Origin: Saprospira grandis DSM 2844
Lineage (GTDB): Bacteria > Bacteroidota > Bacteroidia > Chitinophagales > Saprospiraceae
Length of the DNA stretch: 52,729 nucleotides
Direction: 5' to 3'
Assembly (NCBI GenBank): GCA_945888475.1
Contig: CAMDAB010000009.1
Span: 1-52,729, forward strand
Part shown: in pieces, positions 51,402 to 52,729 of the stretch
Position numbering within the stretch: the first letter of the stretch is position 1
Layout: every line of letters starts with the position of its first letter
Translations under genes and position numbers: made by a program
Notes under the pieces: model-generated
What the model was told of the DNA's origin: nothing
The model's input: only the letters and a program-made list of their open reading frames with translations
Database searches by the model: none

Positions 51402-52729
51402 ATGTCTTTAAAAACCTTCATCGTAAAACAGGCCGCCAAAGTCGTGACAAAAAACCTGCAAAAGCAGGCAGAACATGCTGTTGAATTCCAAGAAAAAATC
51501 ATGCAGAAACTGGTTAAAGAGGGCCGAAATACTGTATTTGGGCATGACCATGGTTTTGACAAAATAAAAGATTACAGCAGCTATAAAACTCAGGTTCCTG
51601 TACTCGATTACGAAGACATGAAAGGCTATATTGAGCGCATCAACAACGGTGAGCTGAACATACTCTGGAAAGGTCGCCCGAAATATTATGCAAAAACTTC
51701 GGGTACAACCTCTGGAACCAAATATATACCGCTTACAAAAGAGAGCATACCCAATCATTTCGGAACCGCACGCAATGCCGTTTTTAACTACATGGCGACA
51801 ACTGGCAAGGCCGATTTTATGGATGGCAAACTAATGTTTCTGTCGGGCAGTCCCGAAATGGACAGAAAGGATGACATTTTAGTTGGTCGCCTCTCGGGTA
51901 TTTCCAATCACATGATTCCCGGCTGGCTCAAAACCAATCAGATGCCGAGCTATGAAACCAACTGTATAGAAGACTGGGAACAGAAACTGGACAAAATCGT
52001 ACAGGAAACACTAAAGGCTGATATGCGCCTAATCTCGGGCATTCCGCCTTGGGTACAAATGTATTATGAGCGCCTATTGCAGGTGACAGGAAAGAAAACA
52101 ATTCTCGACATTTTCCCCAACCTGAGCATGTTTGTGTACGGCGGTGTCAACTTCGAACCTTACCGTGCACAGCTTGAAAGTTTGGTGGGAGCTCGCATAC
52201 CAAGTATCGAGACTTATCCTGCCTCTGAGGGATTTATAGCTTATCAGGACCGTCAGGACGAAAAGGGGCTGTTACTAAATACAAACTCAGGTATTTTCTT
52301 TGAATTTATTCCTTCCGACGAGGTTTTTAAACCTAATCCGACCCGTATCTGGCTCAAAGATGTAGAAATTGGTGTAAACTATGCCCTTGTGATGAATACC
52401 AATGCCGGACTTTGGGGCTACAGTATTGGCGATACGGTACAATTTGTTTCTAAAAATCCTTACAGAATTATAGTCTCTGGTCGTGTTAAGCATTATATCT
52501 CTGCCTTTGGCGAGCATGTCATCGGCAAAGAAGTAGAAGAAGCAATGTTGAGTGTAGCTGCAGAAGAAGGCATCAGAATTGTAGAGTTTACCGTTGCGCC
52601 TCAGGTTGCTCCTAGCGATGGAACTAAACCCTATCACGAGTGGTTTGTTGAATTTGATAATGAACCGCTGAATCTGCAAAGCTTTGCTCAAAAAGTGGAC
52701 ATTGCCATGCAGGGCCAAAATATTTATTA
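51402..52729 (+). CDS. GH3 family adenylate-forming enzyme, partial (3' end outside the window)
   Basis: The visible 442 residues start MSLKTFIVKQAAKVVTKN and contain the GH3 ATP-binding motif YAKTSGTTSGTKYIPLT, then SGIPPWVQMYYERLL, YGGVNFEPY, YPASEGFIAYQ and the hinge region YSIGDTVQFVS. GH3 enzymes adenylate a carboxylic acid and conjugate it to an amino acid; plant members act on auxin and jasmonate, and the bacterial substrate is unknown. The family is about 500 residues, so roughly 60 are missing. The ATG lies directly after the repeat region, and no -7 element is obvious there. Confidence 0.85.
   Translation, partial: MSLKTFIVKQAAKVVTKNLQKQAEHAVEFQEKIMQKLVKEGRNTVFGHDHGFDKIKDYSSYKTQVPVLDYEDMKGYIERINNGELNILWKGRPKYYAKTSGTTSGTKYIPLTKESIPNHFGTARNAVFNYMATTGKADFMDGKLMFLSGSPEMDRKDDILVGRLSGISNHMIPGWLKTNQMPSYETNCIEDWEQKLDKIVQETLKADMRLISGIPPWVQMYYERLLQVTGKKTILDIFPNLSMFVYGGVNFEPYRAQLESLVGARIPSIETYPASEGFIAYQDRQDEKGLLLNTNSGIFFEFIPSDEVFKPNPTRIWLKDVEIGVNYALVMNTNAGLWGYSIGDTVQFVSKNPYRIIVSGRVKHYISAFGEHVIGKEVEEAMLSVAAEEGIRIVEFTVAPQVAPSDGTKPYHEWFVEFDNEPLNLQSFAQKVDIAMQGQNIY

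Noticed and set aside
51146-51562. A 138-residue minus-strand ORF with repeated SSIKYQ and TINEQR words
   Set aside because: It is the translation of the intergenic word repeats plus the antisense of the GH3 start; such repeat-derived ORFs are artefacts.

Overview
The window looks like chromosome from an AT-rich member of the Bacteroidota. Seen directly: two secreted proteins end in type IX secretion (T9SS) type A sorting domains, TAnnTTTG promoter elements recur, Shine-Dalgarno signals are poor, and Bacteroidota-typical families are present (DUF4834, DUF1501/DUF1800 pair, multi-SLBB export protein, HTTM protein, bacterial GH3). I cannot name the species; an uncultured relative of the Chitinophagales/Sphingobacteriales is a guess.

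Layout. 0-3.6 kb (minus strand): the start of an RNA ligase-like protein, a coupled HipA-like kinase/DUF3037 pair, and a small ORF-tcdA-TatD operon. 3.6-8.7 kb: ornithine aminotransferase, a 0.7 kb tandem-repeat region, a CoA-binding protein, a small membrane protein and a secreted M1 aminopeptidase. 8.8-14.6 kb: an accessory island of unrecognised secreted proteins and lipoproteins mixed with gene debris (LRR fragment, calpain C-terminus, duplicated short N-terminal peptides, a thrice-repeated segment). 14.8-22.9 kb: gcvP, a membrane protein, a glycosyltransferase, DUF4834, a GAF-SpoIIE phosphatase and an M15 peptidase. 23-30 kb: nucleotide-sugar enzymes (UDP-glucose dehydrogenase, UDP-glucuronate decarboxylase, dTDP-glucose dehydratase) followed by Wza-like and Wzz-like export proteins. 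30-32 kb: gapA-pgk. 32.4-37.6 kb: a tight HTTM / LRR / Ig-T9SS operon.

37.8-41.2 kb is the most unusual part: a tandem array of identical tRNA-Glu(UUC) genes interrupted by a block of about 2.5 kb. The block is bounded by an intact tRNA and a displaced 3' tRNA half, the geometry left by integration into a tRNA gene. Its cargo is a lipoprotein whose signal peptide is encoded across an 11-base G tract that puts the gene out of frame as sequenced (9 or 12 G would restore it), followed by a hairpin and two tandem paralogous outer-membrane barrel genes. I infer a phase-variable surface-protein cassette carried by a small tRNA-targeted element without its own integrase.

41.3-52.7 kb: universal stress protein, rRNA methyltransferase, a PhoB/PhoR-like two-component pair with a terminator hairpin between its genes, two paralogous membrane proteins (the first broken by an in-frame stop), a DUF1800/DUF1501 operon, a porin, another short-word repeat region, and the start of a GH3-family gene running off the window. 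Short-word intergenic repeats recur at 4.9-5.6, 37.9-41.1 and 50.9-51.4 kb, and a small GATAGCTATC-centred palindrome sits inside two of these tracts.
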